Assembly (NCBI RefSeq): GCF_019977755.1
Contig: NZ_AP025144.1
Span: 1,922,001-1,986,000, forward strand
DNA length: 64,000 nt
Origin: Vibrio penaeicida
GTDB taxonomy: Bacteria > Pseudomonadota > Gammaproteobacteria > Enterobacterales > Vibrionaceae
Direction of reading: 5' to 3'
Below, piece after piece: positions 8,763 through 16,127 of this stretch (position 1 is its first letter; each line of letters opens with the position of its first letter). A program made the position numbers and the translations under genes. Under the pieces are notes generated by a model, which saw only the letters and a list, made by a program, of their open reading frames with translations, did no database searches and was not told the origin of the DNA.

Positions 8763-9836
8763 GTGAATACTTCATACAACCCACTTGGCACCGACGGATT
8801 TGAATTTGTTGAATACACAGCAGCAAATGAAAAAGGCATTAACGATTTAAAATCTTTGTTTTCTTCACTTGGTTTTGCGGAAATAGCGAAACATCGCTCC
8901 AAAGAAGCATGGTTATATCGCCAAGGTGACATCAACTTTATCGTAAATGGCCAGCCTAACAGTCAAGCTGAAAAGTTTGCGGAAGAGCATGGACCATCGG
9001 TTTGTGGTATGGCCTTTAGAGTTCAGGATGCGGCGAAAGCACTTACTCACGCTCTAGAAAATGGCGGTGAAAAATATGTAACTGAAATCGGACCAATGGA
9101 ACTAAGCATCCCAGGTATTTATGGTATTGGAGAAAGCATCTTATATTTTGTAGACCGTTATGGCACAAATGAAATTTATGATGTTGATTTTACCTTTTAT
9201 GAAGATGCAGATGAGCGCTTAAAAGTGAAAGACGTCGGGCTCAACGTTATCGATCATCTGACCCATAATGTACATCAAGGCAATATGGATGTTTGGTCTG
9301 GTTTTTATGAGCGCATCGGAAATTTTAGAGAGATCCGTTATTTTGACATTGAAGGTAAGCTAACCGGGCTTGTTAGCCGTGCAATGACTGCGCCTTGTGG
9401 CAAAATTCGTATTCCAATCAATGAATCCTCTGATGACAAGTCGCAAATCGAAGAGTTTCTAAAAGAGTACAACGGCGAGGGGATTCAGCATATTGCTCTG
9501 ACGACAGACGATATTTACGAAACCGTGAAGACTCTTCGTGATCGCGGTATGGATTTCATGCCTACGCCTGATACGTATTATGAAAAAATTGATCAACGCG
9601 TAGAAGGGCATGGAGAAGACGTGAATCGCCTTAAAGAACTGCAAGTTCTTATTGATGGTGCTCCTTTGAAAGATGGCATCCTCCTACAAATATTCACACA
9701 AACCGTTATTGGCCCAGTGTTCTTCGAAATCATTCAACGTAAAGGTAATGAAGGGTTTGGAGAAGGTAACTTTAAAGCGCTGTTTGAATCAATAGAAGAA
9801 GATCAAATCAGACGTGGTGTTCTTCAAAATGCCTAA
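8763..9836 (+). CDS. hppD: 4-hydroxyphenylpyruvate dioxygenase
   Basis: A 357-residue Fe(II) enzyme that converts 4-hydroxyphenylpyruvate and O2 to homogentisate in tyrosine breakdown. It has the two-fold vicinal-oxygen-chelate architecture and the three iron ligands in context: His in DHLTHNVH (about 164), His in EGIQHIALTTDD (about 240) and Glu in FFEIIQRKG (about 322). The C-terminal helix FGEGNFKALFESIE is also typical of the family. The start is a GTG at 8763 behind a strong GGAGG. No homogentisate dioxygenase or other tyrosine-pathway gene is next to it here; homogentisate that is not degraded can become pyomelanin. Confidence 0.95.
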   Translation: MNTSYNPLGTDGFEFVEYTAANEKGINDLKSLFSSLGFAEIAKHRSKEAWLYRQGDINFIVNGQPNSQAEKFAEEHGPSVCGMAFRVQDAAKALTHALENGGEKYVTEIGPMELSIPGIYGIGESILYFVDRYGTNEIYDVDFTFYEDADERLKVKDVGLNVIDHLTHNVHQGNMDVWSGFYERIGNFREIRYFDIEGKLTGLVSRAMTAPCGKIRIPINESSDDKSQIEEFLKEYNGEGIQHIALTTDDIYETVKTLRDRGMDFMPTPDTYYEKIDQRVEGHGEDVNRLKELQVLIDGAPLKDGILLQIFTQTVIGPVFFEIIQRKGNEGFGEGNFKALFESIEEDQIRRGVLQNA

Positions 9837-9906
9837 TTCTATTAAAAATATATTCTAGCTCTCAACAATTAAGAGAGCAAAAGCAATAGTCACATTGCAC
9901 TACGTC

Positions 9907-9934
9907 AAAGCTGCCTCAATAGGCAGCTTTTTTT
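9907..9934 (+). terminator. Rho-independent terminator
   Basis: A perfect 10-bp stem AAAGCTGCCT / AGGCAGCTTT with a CAAT loop runs into seven T residues. It ends hppD transcription and lies just before the stop of the facing cyclase fragment. Confidence 0.9.
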
Positions 9935-10414
9935 GTCTTCACTTAAAATGACAGAAAAGTGACTTATCTTTATAAATACGACTCTTTCCTTCGTTTTTCG
10001 CCAGATAAAGATTTTCATCCAGCTCTGCCCACATTAGCGCATCATAAGTTTGTGACGTGACGACACCGCCGCTCACGGTTGTGTATATATGCTCATGGTT
10101 ATGCAAAATCGGGTTAACAGAAATGCAACGCATTATGGATTCGATCGCAGTTTTCACTGAGCCAGAATAATCAACCAGCTCATGTGAAAGCGTAATCACG
10201 AATTCTTCACCACCTATACGGTATACCGAGTCCGTACCGCAAAACCGTTGTAGGCGTTTAGTGATATCAATCAAAACTTTATCGCCTCCATCATGCCCAA
10301 AATTATCATTAATGTGTTTGAAATTATCGATATCAAAGCAAACAATTGCGGGAGCCTGGGTATTGGTGTTCTCATTGCCTATCATGTAGCAATCCAACTG
10401 TAAACATCCCTTTT

Positions 10415-11236
10415 TTAGTGACACCCTAAATTAGAGTCTTCCGGCAATTTCAACTTAGCAAGATATTCCCAAGGGGTCAGGTCACCCAGCGAGCTGTGGG
10501 GACGTTCATCGTTGTATTCTCGAACCCAGTTTTCTGTTAGCTCACGTACCTCTTTTAACGTTCTGAACACATACATGTTGAGTATTTCATCTCGATAGGT
10601 CCGGTTGAACCTTTCAACAAACGAGTTTTGTGTGGGCTTGCCTGGCTGTATGAATTCGAGTTGTATGTCATGTTGTTCCGCCCATTCAGCTAAAGCCGTT
10701 GAGATAAACTCTGGACCGTTATCCATACGTAACTGACTCGGATAACCTCGCCAGGCGACGATGCGTTCCAACACGCGAACAACTCTTTGAGCGGGAAGAT
10801 TCAAGTCAATTTCAATGGCCAGCACTTCACGGTTAAAGTCATCGATAACATTGAACGTCCTGAAGCGTCTACCACACATCAGTGAATCGCTCATGAAATC
10901 CATTGACCAACATTGATTGAACGTTTCTGGCACACAGAGAGGGGCAGGCTCTCTTGTTGGTAGCCGCTTCTTTCCACGACGGCGCTTATTCAACTTCAGT
11001 TCGCAGTAGAGTCGATGCACTCGTTTGTGGTTCCAGCGATACCCCCATCGCTTAAGCACTTTGAATAACATGCCAAAACCATATGCAGGATAACGTTCAA
11101 CGGCTTCTTGCAAGGCGGCAATCACAGGGGTATCTCGGTGCTTATCTGGTCGATACCGATAGACCGAGTCACTGATGCCGACTAAACGACAAGCCCTACG
11201 CAGACTCACACAGTGACAATTATTGACGTAATCCAC
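10415..11236 (-). CDS. IS3-family transposase OrfB (DDE integrase domain)
   Basis: A 273-residue catalytic half with an HTH_21-like start (PAYGFGMLFKVLKRWGY) and an rve integrase core. The DDE triad is visible as D in CWSMDFMSD, D in RMDNGPEF, and E in NSFVERFNRTYRDE. It is probably made as an OrfAB fusion by -1 slippage in orfA rather than from its own start. Its stop codon is unusual: the last codons read CAC TAA, and the TAA with the preceding C lies in the target-site sequence outside the likely element end, so host DNA appears to supply the stop. Confidence 0.92.
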   Translation of the reverse strand: MDYVNNCHCVSLRRACRLVGISDSVYRYRPDKHRDTPVIAALQEAVERYPAYGFGMLFKVLKRWGYRWNHKRVHRLYCELKLNKRRRGKKRLPTREPAPLCVPETFNQCWSMDFMSDSLMCGRRFRTFNVIDDFNREVLAIEIDLNLPAQRVVRVLERIVAWRGYPSQLRMDNGPEFISTALAEWAEQHDIQLEFIQPGKPTQNSFVERFNRTYRDEILNMYVFRTLKEVRELTENWVREYNDERPHSSLGDLTPWEYLAKLKLPEDSNLGCH

Positions 11237-11584
11237 CCACTCTCGCCGAATCGTGGGCTTTACAGCTTTTTTTCGACGATATCCTTAAGGATTTTATGGT
11301 CGAGGCTCAGTTCAGCAAACATTTGCTTCAGGCGTCGGTTTTCATCCTCAAGCTCCTTCAGTCGCTTCACGTCTGAGGCTTCCATGCCGCCGTACTTGGA
11401 CTTCCAGTTGTAGTAAGTGGCATCTGATATGCCATACTCTCGGCAGACCTCTTTGACCAACCTGCCAGCCTCAACTTCTTTCAGAATCTTGACGATTTGC
11501 GTTTCTGTATAGCGTGATTTTTTCATCAGTGTTCTCCATTTGGTTTAGTTTAAACCGAAGAACTCTAATTCTAAATGTCCCTAG
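10419..11584 (-). mobile_element. IS3-family insertion sequence (IS407-like group)
   Basis: An element of about 1166 bp with overlapping orfA and orfB. Its ends are imperfect inverted repeats: the left end begins TGACACCCTAAATTAGAG, and the right end in reverse complement contains GGGACATTTAGAATTAGAG. Flanking TTTAG (10414-10418 and 11585-11589) fits a 4-5 bp target duplication, and collapsing it restores the interrupted cyclase frame. Exact termini are uncertain by one to three bases because the ends align with a small gap. Both orfs look intact, so it may be active or recently so. Confidence 0.88.
11260..11526 (-). CDS. IS3-family OrfA (HTH) with -1 frameshift site
   Basis: An 88-residue helix-turn-helix protein (HTH_8 / transposase_8: RYTETQIVKILKEVEAG, then CREYGISDATYYNWKSKYGG) with a C-terminal leucine-zipper-like helix (LEDENRRLKQMFAELSLDH). 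Just before its stop the coding strand carries A AAA AAG (11273 down to 11266 with its G), the classic IS3-family slippery heptamer for -1 frameshifting into orfB. It binds element ends and dimerises in relatives. Confidence 0.92.
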   Translation of the reverse strand: MKKSRYTETQIVKILKEVEAGRLVKEVCREYGISDATYYNWKSKYGGMEASDVKRLKELEDENRRLKQMFAELSLDHKILKDIVEKKL

Positions 11585-12145
11585 TTTAGGGGATGATTAC
11601 ACAACGCTCGACGGTTTAACGCGCCCGTTAAAAAGTCAAAGTGAGCCAGTTTTTCCCAATGGACTTGGTGAGTGTTTCGTTTGCATTCGTAGGTAAAACA
11701 AATGGATGTCGCAAGGGCATAAGCAAAAACAAAGTTAACCATGGTAATACTTAGTGTGTTGTCCCAATAAAATAACGACGCAGCAATCGCTAACACTAAG
11801 TAGAAAATAGAGCTGAAACTGCCTTCTTTTTTACCTAGAAGGAAATAGTAGATAGGCGGTAAACATATGGACCATTGAAAAACACCTTCTTCTACCGGTT
11901 TTGTGACAACCGCATAGAGAATCACGACACTAAACATGAGTGTATGGGCGCGAATGATGTTCTTTTTGTTTGGTGAGACGTCGAACGTAAATCGCGTAAT
12001 AAGAGCGATCATGCTGTATGTCGCCTGAAACGTGGCGAGAGCGTAATCTTTCAAAACGTAATTTAGAATGGCTAACGGGATGCAAAGCAATCCTAAAACC
12101 ATCGATAACCGAATGAAAACTCGTTCACGAAAGTTTTCGATGTCT

Positions 12146-14479
12146 TTATGCTGACTCATCGGCGTATTCTCCGTTTTCTAACGCAAATTCAATAGGCTGA
12201 GGCTTATGAATCAGGTATCCCTGTCCGAACTGCACCCCCAATCGTTTTAGAATGGAACGCTCTGTCTCCGTTTCGATAAATTCAGCCACAATTTGAGAAC
12301 CGTTAAGCTCGGCCAATTCAACAATGGATTGGATCATTTTTTGTTTAAACTTAGACTGCTCAACGTTTTGGACTAATGAGCCATCAATCTTAATGAAATC
12401 AAAAACCTCTTTTGAAAGCGTGGCGTAGCTGGAAAACCCCGAACCGAAATCATCCAACGCTATCTTTACCCCTGTTTTTCTGAGGTTTTGTAACGCTGAA
12501 GAGAAGTCGTCATCCATGGAATAGAATGCTTGCTCCGTCAGCTCTAAGCACAACCTTGTTCGCACGTCATGGGGTAGGGAGTATAAGTATGTAAGGATAT
12601 CGGTTTTCAGAAGAGAGCTAGGCGTGATGTTGACGGACAATTCGATCTCTTTAAATTGAGTGAGAACGTCAGCCGCTTTCATTAGCATCGCTGTATCTAA
12701 AACCGATTCAATGCCGTGAAAACGCACCACCTTCAACAATTGGGGTGCAGGTACAACGCGTGGACAGTGGGTGCCGTAGTGAAGTCGACACAAGGTTTCG
12801 TATTTTTGTCTATTGCTATGTTCTTTTATTGGGAAGATGTGTTGCGCGTAACATTTAAGGCTAGGTGATTGGATAAGGGCTATTGCGTCTTTTTTCCGTT
12901 CAGGTAAACAGTAGATCATAAAATGATCTTCTTCGTTCCAATCTTTATATAGCACATTGGAATCACATGCATTTTTACAACAAAATTGTACTTTGAATAA
13001 GCAGTCTTTATAAGAATCAGCGGGTTTTGCCTCATAACGCCCAAAACAAATGTCCACCTTTGTTTCTATCGGGCAATTTAGATTATCGTTAAACAGGCGT
13101 ATAAGTTTTTTAGATGATGAAGTGTCTGTTATCAGTAGAAAGCTTGAAGACTTTACTCTATATAAATTCCCCGCATTCATTAACGCGATCTGCTTTAGCT
13201 CACGTGATAACTTGATTAAAACATGATTACCAAACGCTCGTCCTTGACGACGGTTGATTGTGTCGATGTTTTTTATGCCGATAAAGTATATGAATTTTCT
13301 TGAGGGTAGGTGTCCCTTACTTTCAAGAATTTTTGCATCCATTAGACCAGTTAGAGGATCTATGTTTTTACCCCCTTTACGTGCTGAATAATCATTGAAG
13401 TTAACAACACGCATATCAGCCAACTCGTATATACAAAGCACGATTATCAGGACATGAAACAGGTAATACATTGTCTGAATGAGAAACAAATAATTCGTAA
13501 CGTCGGTATTACGATAGGTTGCGATTGCGATCAGAAGTGAAATGCTAAAGCAAACAGCGTACATACTAATAATGAAGGGTTTGTAGCGCGTATCTTTGTG
13601 TGAAATCAGATGGTAGAAAACTAAAACACCAGCCAACATGTTAATGAACAAATTGAGTTCACTCGCTTGGAAAATGTTCAGTACCGCAATCTGTGTTGCG
13701 ATAACGGAGCCAATAACCGTGGCATGCTTTACGCCAATTTTTCCTGTTTCTTTGCAATAAATGGTTAAATGAAATGAAAAAATTGAAATGATGTAGCAGG
13801 AGTAGAGTAAGTCGTTGTAAAGCCAATGACTGTTCGAGATCCCAATCTCATTGATATGGCTTAACGGCAAAAAGCCAAAACCATAAAAGCAAAAGGTGGT
13901 GAATGCCATCATATAGATAAGGCAAGCAACCGACGACAACTTGCTTTCATACCATTTAAATCGTGCGTAAAAAAGGCAGAGAACGGCAAATGCCGTCATA
14001 AGGGCAACAACGAAAGTGTCTCTGGCTATCAATTGATCAAACAAGTTATCGTTTTTAATCATCAGCGCGTTGAAAATGCTGAACTGACCTTCAGGCGCTT
14101 TTAGATATATTTGGTCATAAACAAAGTGCTTATCCAAACTGATTGAACGCATATTGTCGAACTCATGCTGCTCAACCATTGTATTTTTAGATAAATAATA
14201 AATGGTGCCTTGAGAAAGTGTTTTGTTTACAAGGTATATAGAATAAAGATCTTGCTCGTACTTCAAAATATCTAGACGAAACCAACAACTTTCAACACTG
14301 CTAGGCGTACATTGACCTTTTCGTTCCCATCGGTCATGGGTACTTGGAAATGCTTGCTCAGTTGCTAAACTTCCAAATCCAGCCTTCTTATGCACAACAT
14401 TCTGATGTTCAAGGTTAAATTGAGAAAATACAGATAGCGTACATATTGTAAAAAATAACGAGATCAAAAGAGTAGGCAT
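12146..14479 (-). CDS. 7TM, degenerate GGDEF and EAL c-di-GMP phosphodiesterase
   Basis: About 777 residues. A signal-like N-terminus leads into a periplasmic sensor (about 25-155, 7TMR-DISM extracellular type), then about seven membrane helices (about 160-355). A GGDEF-like domain follows but its active motif is lost (VKSSSF where GGDEF is expected), so it can only be regulatory. The EAL domain (about 520-775) keeps catalytic and metal residues: ETLCR in place of EALxR, NITPSSL, ELTEQ, DDFGSG, KIDGSLV, AEFIET and GQGYLIHKP. I expect it to hydrolyse c-di-GMP. GTG at 14482 and ATG at 14479 are both possible starts. Its stop overlaps the start of the interrupted cyclase by 14 bp, so the two once formed a coupled synthase/hydrolase pair. 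Confidence 0.9.
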   Translation of the reverse strand: MPTLLISLFFTICTLSVFSQFNLEHQNVVHKKAGFGSLATEQAFPSTHDRWERKGQCTPSSVESCWFRLDILKYEQDLYSIYLVNKTLSQGTIYYLSKNTMVEQHEFDNMRSISLDKHFVYDQIYLKAPEGQFSIFNALMIKNDNLFDQLIARDTFVVALMTAFAVLCLFYARFKWYESKLSSVACLIYMMAFTTFCFYGFGFLPLSHINEIGISNSHWLYNDLLYSCYIISIFSFHLTIYCKETGKIGVKHATVIGSVIATQIAVLNIFQASELNLFINMLAGVLVFYHLISHKDTRYKPFIISMYAVCFSISLLIAIATYRNTDVTNYLFLIQTMYYLFHVLIIVLCIYELADMRVVNFNDYSARKGGKNIDPLTGLMDAKILESKGHLPSRKFIYFIGIKNIDTINRRQGRAFGNHVLIKLSRELKQIALMNAGNLYRVKSSSFLLITDTSSSKKLIRLFNDNLNCPIETKVDICFGRYEAKPADSYKDCLFKVQFCCKNACDSNVLYKDWNEEDHFMIYCLPERKKDAIALIQSPSLKCYAQHIFPIKEHSNRQKYETLCRLHYGTHCPRVVPAPQLLKVVRFHGIESVLDTAMLMKAADVLTQFKEIELSVNITPSSLLKTDILTYLYSLPHDVRTRLCLELTEQAFYSMDDDFSSALQNLRKTGVKIALDDFGSGFSSYATLSKEVFDFIKIDGSLVQNVEQSKFKQKMIQSIVELAELNGSQIVAEFIETETERSILKRLGVQFGQGYLIHKPQPIEFALENGEYADESA

Positions 14480-14801
14480 CACTTTACATCCTGAAAAACA
14501 ACGTCGCGGCAGGATTATAGAGAGAACAGTCGCTCAATTGGAAAAGCCTGTTATACAAACAGCTTGTTTTGGTCAGTTTGGTAGCAACATGCTAAACTTT
14601 ACATTTTAATTGACTCTTTTTCATTGATAACCCAATCTGGAATGCACTCCATTATGTACGGGTCAAATGCCGAATTGGCGCGCTGGCTGGATCATTTTGT
14701 AACCAACCTGATGACAAAGACGCCAACCAGTTCAAAAACCTAAAATTTCCACTTGCACCCCTGAGCTGCAATGGGTAATATCCTCCTCGTTCCAAGGGAA
14801 T
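14480..14801. other. Intergenic region upstream of tRNA-Val genes
   Basis: The region holds the upstream DNA of the EAL gene and the leader of the tRNA genes. A possible -35 TTGACT is at 14610, but no convincing -10 lies at the right distance. I see no gene; a reverse-strand frame across 14652-14891 is an artefact of the tRNA. Confidence 0.4.
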
Positions 14802-14878
14802 GCGTCCGTAGCTCAGTTGGTTAGAGTACCGCCTTGACATGGCGGGGGTCGGTGATTCGAGTTCACTCGGACGCACCA
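14802..14878 (+). tRNA. tRNA-Val (GAC)
   Basis: A 77-nt cloverleaf with encoded CCA. The acceptor stem GCGTCCG pairs with CGGACGC. The anticodon stem CCGCC/GGCGG encloses the loop TTGACAT, so the anticodon is GAC. It is followed 53 bp later by a second near-identical copy. Confidence 0.95.
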
Positions 14879-14931
14879 TTCCTTGCTTCATAATTAAGGT
14901 TTCAAAACCGTTTTTGTGAAAGATTAAATTT

Positions 14932-15008
14932 GGGTCCGTAGCTCAGTTGGTTAGAGTACCGCCTTGACATGGCGGGGGTCGGCGATTCGAGTTCGCCCGG
15001 ACCCACCA
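14932..15008 (+). tRNA. tRNA-Val (GAC), second copy
   Basis: A 77-nt cloverleaf with encoded CCA and the same anticodon arm as its neighbour. The acceptor stem differs by a compensated base pair (GGGTCCG with CGGACCC), and the T stem also differs by a compensated change. The two are probably transcribed together and end at the terminator beginning near 15015. Confidence 0.95.
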
Positions 15009-15014
15009 AATTAA

Positions 15015-15046
15015 CAAAAAGCCTGCTTTTAAAGCGGGCTTTTTTG
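15015..15046 (+). terminator. Rho-independent terminator of the tRNA-Val unit
   Basis: AAAAGCCTGCT pairs with AGCGGGCTTTT (one G-T pair) and is followed by a T run, immediately downstream of the second tRNA. Confidence 0.88.
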
Positions 15047-15220
15047 TGTCTGTAATATGTTTATCTCTTTCGCTTTTCTCTGCTTTACTTACGAATAACC
15101 ACACCAGAATGACTGTGAGCATCAGCTGTATTGAAATTATTAATCTGAATTTACACTGATGGTGCTAACGTACAGTAACGAAAGGTTGATTTGGCACGAA
15201 TAGAGTAAGTAGAGGTTTCG

Positions 15221-15589
15221 ATGGAGATACTTATTTATCTTGGGGCTTTTTTGCTGGTTATGGTTGCCATTGCGCATTCATATCTAGGGGAGCGATACAT
15301 CTTAATTCGTCTTTTTAGGCGAGACGATCTTCCTAAAGTATTGGGGAGCGATGAATTTACTAAAAAAACGCTTCGCTTTGCATGGCACGTTACGTCGATA
15401 GCGTGGTTAGGGTTTGCAGCTATTTTGCTGGTAACAGTTCAGTCGACATTCTCGAAAGAAGTGATTGGGCAAATTATTGCGCTGACGTTCTTTATCCACT
15501 TTTTGATTGCATTGTTTGGTTCAAAAGGGCGTCATTTATCTTGGATTGTATTTCTTGCGATTAGTGTGCTGGCATTGCTTGGAACTTAA
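15221..15589 (+). CDS. Small four-helix inner-membrane protein
   Basis: A 122-residue protein with four predicted membrane helices: about 3-20, 50-70, 78-96 and 103-120. A short charged cytoplasmic or periplasmic loop lies between the first and second helices (RLFRRDDLPKVLGSDEFTKKTLRF). I do not recognise a named family with certainty, and there are no enzyme motifs. It stands alone, followed by a bidirectional terminator. Existence is well supported; function is unknown. Confidence 0.7.
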   Translation: MEILIYLGAFLLVMVAIAHSYLGERYILIRLFRRDDLPKVLGSDEFTKKTLRFAWHVTSIAWLGFAAILLVTVQSTFSKEVIGQIIALTFFIHFLIALFGSKGRHLSWIVFLAISVLALLGT

Positions 15590-15631
15590 GTTAGCCAAGG
15601 GGAATAAGATTGAAAGGGTCATTCAGACAAC

Positions 15632-15661
15632 CAAAAGCCAACGAAAGTTGGTTGGCTTTTG
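15632..15661. terminator. Bidirectional terminator
   Basis: CAAAAGCCAAC pairs with GTTGGCTTTTG around an 8-nt loop, with A and T runs on its two sides. It sits between the converging genes that end at 15589 and 15672. Confidence 0.8.
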
Positions 15662-15671
15662 ATTTTATATT

Positions 15672-15911
15672 CTAGCTTTCTGATCGCTTAACGCGAATCT
15701 TACTCTTATCAACGCTTGTCATATTTAGCGCATTGATTGCTGCTTTTGCTTCGTCATCGTTCGGCATCTCAACAAACGCAAAACCCTTTGAGTTTCCCGT
15801 TTCTTGATCCAATACAAGATTGCATTCCGCGACAGCGCCATGAGAAGAAAATAGAACTCGAATATCTTGTTCAGAAGTGGAGCGAGCGAGGTTGCGAACT
15901 AAAAGTTTCAT
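15672..15911 (-). CDS. Single-RRM RNA-binding protein
   Basis: A 79-residue protein consisting of one RNA recognition motif. RNP2 is LLVRNL at residues 3-8 and RNP1 is KGFAFVEM around residues 43-50, with the expected aromatic residues for base stacking. Such stand-alone RRM proteins occur in cyanobacteria and many proteobacteria, often linked to cold response, but nothing here shows the regulation. It ends at a shared terminator. Confidence 0.9.
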   Translation of the reverse strand: MKLLVRNLARSTSEQDIRVLFSSHGAVAECNLVLDQETGNSKGFAFVEMPNDDEAKAAINALNMTSVDKSKIRVKRSES

Positions 15912-16063
15912 AAGTATCCGTTGGTGTATTGATTACGCGTGGATTGTCGCAGCTAATTTGACTAAAACCAAGGAATGATTTTTTACGGTACTTGCAAGAG
16001 GCTTGCTGGCAGAGTTTGTTGGCACACAGGTCAAAAGTATGTTTCTTAGATATGCACGCTTAA

Positions 16064-16088
16064 AAGGCTTTGCGTGTTGCAAAGCCTT
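16064..16088 (-). terminator. Terminator of the deiminase-like gene
   Basis: AAGGCTTTGC and GCAAAGCCTT form a perfect 10-bp stem with a 5-nt loop. On the minus strand it is followed by TTTT, 40 bp after the stop at 16128. Confidence 0.7.
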
Positions 16089-16127
16089 ACAGTGGTGTAT
16101 TTCGATTCTAATACCAGTGATAAGAAG

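Larger units (their letters stand above)
9939..12159 (-). pseudogene. Membrane diguanylate cyclase split by an IS3-family insertion
   Basis: Two fragments flank the element. The N-terminal part (12159 down to about 11590) has several membrane helices in a MASE-like arrangement and ends in the GGDEF entry motif FDFLTGALNRRAL. The C-terminal part (about 10414 down to 9939) continues with FDIDNFKHINDNFGH and the active motif GGEEF. Deleting the element plus one copy of the target repeat TTTAG joins the halves in frame (CNHPL then KKGCLQ), giving an ancestral protein of about 349 residues. The inhibitory-site arginine is replaced (CGTD instead of RxxD). The gene overlapped the end of the EAL gene by 14 bp. 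No active cyclase should now be made. Confidence 0.88.

Noticed and set aside
14652..14891. Reverse-strand open frame of 79 codons
   Set aside because: It runs antisense through a complete tRNA-Val gene and has no ribosome site or protein texture.
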